A stretch of DNA of 64,000 nucleotides from contig NC_011026.1 of the NCBI RefSeq assembly GCF_000020525.1, forward strand, positions 1,408,001 to 1,472,000. Reading direction: 5' to 3'. A program made the position numbers and the translations under genes. Origin of the DNA: Chloroherpeton thalassium ATCC 35110 (GTDB lineage Bacteria; Bacteroidota; Chlorobiia; Chlorobiales; Chloroherpetonaceae). Shown here piece after piece: positions 62,307 to 64,000 of this stretch. Position 1 is the first letter of the stretch; each line of letters begins with the position of its first letter. A model generated the notes under the pieces. It saw only the letters and a list, made by a program, of their open reading frames with translations. It was not told the origin of the DNA and made no database searches.

Positions 62307-63098
62307 ATGCCGCAAGTAGAAATAAATGGAACACTTTTCCACGCCGATTTAGAGGACTCCATACTTGATGTTGCAAGAAAAGAAAAAAGTCATATAGGAT
62401 ATTCATGTGGCGGAAATGGGGCTTGCCAAACATGCGAAGTGGTTGTGCATGAAGGCATGGAAGCGCTCTCCGAAATTAACCCAACGGAAATGGCCTGGCT
62501 AACGCCGCAAAAGCGCGAAGAAGGGCACCGTTTGGCCTGTCAGGCTAAAATTGTTCAGGATGGTATTCCTATTCGTGTGACAACGCGAGTTCAAATGCTG
62601 ATGGAAATTTTTACAAAGACGTTTAACAAAGAAGATCGTGCAGAGGATACGCCAGGGCCTGATCCAAAAGCGGTTTCTGCTTTCATTAAGTTTATTGGGA
62701 AAGAAACGGTTTCCCATTTAGCCGTTGTCCCTTCTGCGGCAATGAATTCAGCTTTCAAACTGGTCGAGGGAGACTACTCGCCGAGTACCATCAAAGAAGC
62801 GCTAAAAGCATGGCGGGAACAAATACCAGATATCGAGCCCAGATTTGATAAACTTTCAGACGCCGTCGCTAAACTTTCCCAAATGAAGCCGGAAAATTTG
62901 CCAAAATCGTTGCAACCGGTGTTTGAATCCGCCGAGCCGCTTGCGAAAGGACTTTCAGAGTTGGTTGGCAATTTTATCGGTGCAGCGGCAAAAGGCAATC
63001 CGTTTGCACCGAAAAAGCCGCGCCCAGGTGTGCACCACATAGATATTGAAATGCCTGAGAAAAATACAAAGCACTTCAGTGAAGAAAATAACGGATAA
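62307..63098 (+). CDS. Chlorosome envelope-type protein with [2Fe-2S] ferredoxin domain (CsmI/J/X family), paralogue 1
   Basis: Iron-sulfur protein of the green sulfur bacterial chlorosome envelope. The 263 residues start MPQVEINGTLF. The plant-type [2Fe-2S] motif is complete: C34-x5-C40-x2-C43 within SCGGNGACQTCEVVV, and C78 in HRLACQAK. The remaining C-terminal part (about 150 residues) is the CsmI/J/X-specific region, likely binding the chlorosome surface. ATG start. The next gene is a paralogue with the cysteines at identical positions. Which of CsmI, CsmJ or CsmX it is cannot be fixed from sequence alone. Confidence 0.85.
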   Translation: MPQVEINGTLFHADLEDSILDVARKEKSHIGYSCGGNGACQTCEVVVHEGMEALSEINPTEMAWLTPQKREEGHRLACQAKIVQDGIPIRVTTRVQMLMEIFTKTFNKEDRAEDTPGPDPKAVSAFIKFIGKETVSHLAVVPSAAMNSAFKLVEGDYSPSTIKEALKAWREQIPDIEPRFDKLSDAVAKLSQMKPENLPKSLQPVFESAEPLAKGLSELVGNFIGAAAKGNPFAPKKPRPGVHHIDIEMPEKNTKHFSEENNG

Positions 63099-63190
63099 CC
63101 GAATCTTAAATAAATTCTTCGCGTTGTTCTGGTGTTTTCTGTTCTGATGGAAAAATTGATTTCACTAACCTTAAATATTAGTAATTACTT

Positions 63191-63916
63191 ATGCCAACAG
63201 TTGAAATTAATGGACAAAAGTCTCAGGCATTCGTCGAAGAAACCCTATTGGCCGTAGGCCGCAGAGAAAAAAGCCATATCGGTTATGCGTGTGGCGGAAA
63301 TGGTCTTTGCCAAACTTGCGATGTTGTTGTGCATGAAGGTGGAGAATTGCTTTCTGAGCCAAACGAGGTAGAAAAGGCATGGAATCCGCAAAAAAAATTG
63401 GACGACGGCCATCGTTTGGCATGCCAAGCGCGTGTGATGAAAGAAGGTACGGTCACGCTCACCACTCGCCCTGAAAAAACAAAGATGCTTTATGAAGAAG
63501 CGTTTGGCATGGCGGGCGAAGACGGTAAAAAGCACACCAATATGGCAGCTATCGGTGAACTGATGGCCTTCATTGGAATTGAAACCGTTGAGCACACCGT
63601 TCGGATGCCGTTTGTCTTTATGAACGCATTCCAGCGAATTTCTGCCGGTGAATTAACTGAGCAGGCCAATCAAGATATTCAAGAAGCGTGGAAAGAGCGC
63701 ATGCCTGAAATCCAAGAGTTGATGAGCAAATCAACCTTCGGTGTTTCGGACTCGCTGACGCCACTTCTCGGATCGCTAACAGCCACAGTTCAAAATTTAT
63801 TTGGTTCTTTAACGGGCATGTTTGGCGGTGGAAATCCACAAACAGCGGAAGCTTCCTCTGAAGGAACAGCATACACCGTTCAGGACTTGCCAATTGAACT
63901 TGGTAAAAAAGCTTAG
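63191..63916 (+). CDS. Chlorosome envelope-type protein with [2Fe-2S] ferredoxin domain (CsmI/J/X family), paralogue 2
   Basis: Second member of the tandem pair. The 241 residues start MPTVEINGQKSQAF and share cysteines C34, C40, C43 and C78 with the first, in ACGGNGLCQTCDVVV and HRLACQAR. The C-terminal portion differs more (SLTATVQNLFGSLTGMFGGG, hydrophobic and glycine-rich). ATG start, 92 bases after the first gene. The two may exchange electrons between chlorosome quinones and soluble carriers (inference from the family). Confidence 0.85.
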   Translation: MPTVEINGQKSQAFVEETLLAVGRREKSHIGYACGGNGLCQTCDVVVHEGGELLSEPNEVEKAWNPQKKLDDGHRLACQARVMKEGTVTLTTRPEKTKMLYEEAFGMAGEDGKKHTNMAAIGELMAFIGIETVEHTVRMPFVFMNAFQRISAGELTEQANQDIQEAWKERMPEIQELMSKSTFGVSDSLTPLLGSLTATVQNLFGSLTGMFGGGNPQTAEASSEGTAYTVQDLPIELGKKA

Positions 63917-63951
63917 TTGTTTTTTTATTTAACTCTAAAGGATTTTTCCTT

Positions 63952-64000
63952 ATGCAGCTCGAGGTCACCATTAAACGATTCAATCCTGAAAAGGATAGTG
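63952..64000 (+). CDS. Probable succinate dehydrogenase/fumarate reductase iron-sulfur subunit (partial, 5' end)
   Basis: Only the first 16 codons are present: MQLEVTIKRFNPEKDS. The pattern TIKRFNPEKD is typical of the N-terminus of the SdhB/FrdB subunit, which carries a [2Fe-2S] domain first. It follows the second chlorosome gene by 35 bases. A short fragment, so the assignment is tentative. Confidence 0.45.
   Translation, partial: MQLEVTIKRFNPEKDS

Overview
The window reads as chromosome from a green sulfur bacterium (Chlorobi). Three things point there. Two tandem genes at the right end (62307-63916) encode chlorosome-envelope-type proteins with an N-terminal [2Fe-2S] ferredoxin domain (CsmI/CsmJ/CsmX family). 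A BciB-type 8-vinyl (proto)chlorophyllide reductase lies at 8620-9876. A DUF1350 protein, a family typical of photosynthetic organisms, lies at 60049-60915. Use of the iron-sulfur enzyme BciB and the moderate GC content make me favour a Chloroherpeton-like member; that is inference. Most of the window is housekeeping chromosome. No prophage, CRISPR array, intact insertion sequence, rRNA or convincing tRNA was seen.

Layout. 1-6836: end of an aminotransferase, coaD, rsmD, the N-terminal half of a split transketolase, plsY, a DedA membrane protein and purC, all on the minus strand; then a plus-strand class V aminotransferase and a convergent NUDIX gene sharing a bidirectional terminator. 6934-20307, all minus: biotin carboxylase, bciB, an RND efflux operon (TetR regulator, membrane-fusion protein, pump) with a palindromic operator candidate, an LptD-like outer-membrane protein and a heparinase II/III-family protein. 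20491-27778: trpB, a pair of overlapping small unknown membrane or exported genes, mobAB, a TerC protein, a coiled-coil lipoprotein and an outer-membrane protein. 27892-28705: a decayed MjaI-like restriction-modification locus.

28848-36356: bamD-nadD, an SdiA-regulated-like protein, a DUF4136 lipoprotein, thiL, ftsY, deoC and an orphan ABC ATPase. 36425-37412: a small Cys-rich protein whose 3' end and terminator are duplicated exactly (89 bp), bracketing a frameshifted lipoprotein gene. 37566-47593: lgt, truB, ribF, rpsO, thyX, uvrB, an M23 peptidase, a DUF2795 protein and an Omp85-family protein. 47919-57953: small unknowns, a KamA-type radical SAM enzyme, an SMR transporter, a three-lipoprotein operon including an LpoB-like protein, a CcmC-like protein and a Ca2+/Na+ exchanger. 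58263-64000: a membrane hydroxylase/desaturase, a nucleotidyltransferase plus DUF1350 pair, a coiled-coil protein, a DinB-like protein, the two chlorosome ferredoxin paralogues and the first codons of a probable succinate dehydrogenase/fumarate reductase iron-sulfur subunit.

Functional themes. Envelope biogenesis is strongly represented: plsY, an LptD-like protein, bamD, an Omp85 protein, lgt, an M23 peptidase, LpoB-like lipoproteins, an RND pump and several lipoproteins. Photosynthesis is represented by bciB and the two Csm-type proteins. The most unusual local structures are the decayed restriction-modification locus, the 89-bp direct repeat around a 616-bp insert-like segment, the overlapping gene pair at 22011-22866, and a possible multi-helix RNA leader at 58141-58220. 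Many starts were moved inward from the longest frame because the first candidate was TTG or overlapped a neighbour; these choices are flagged in the entries.
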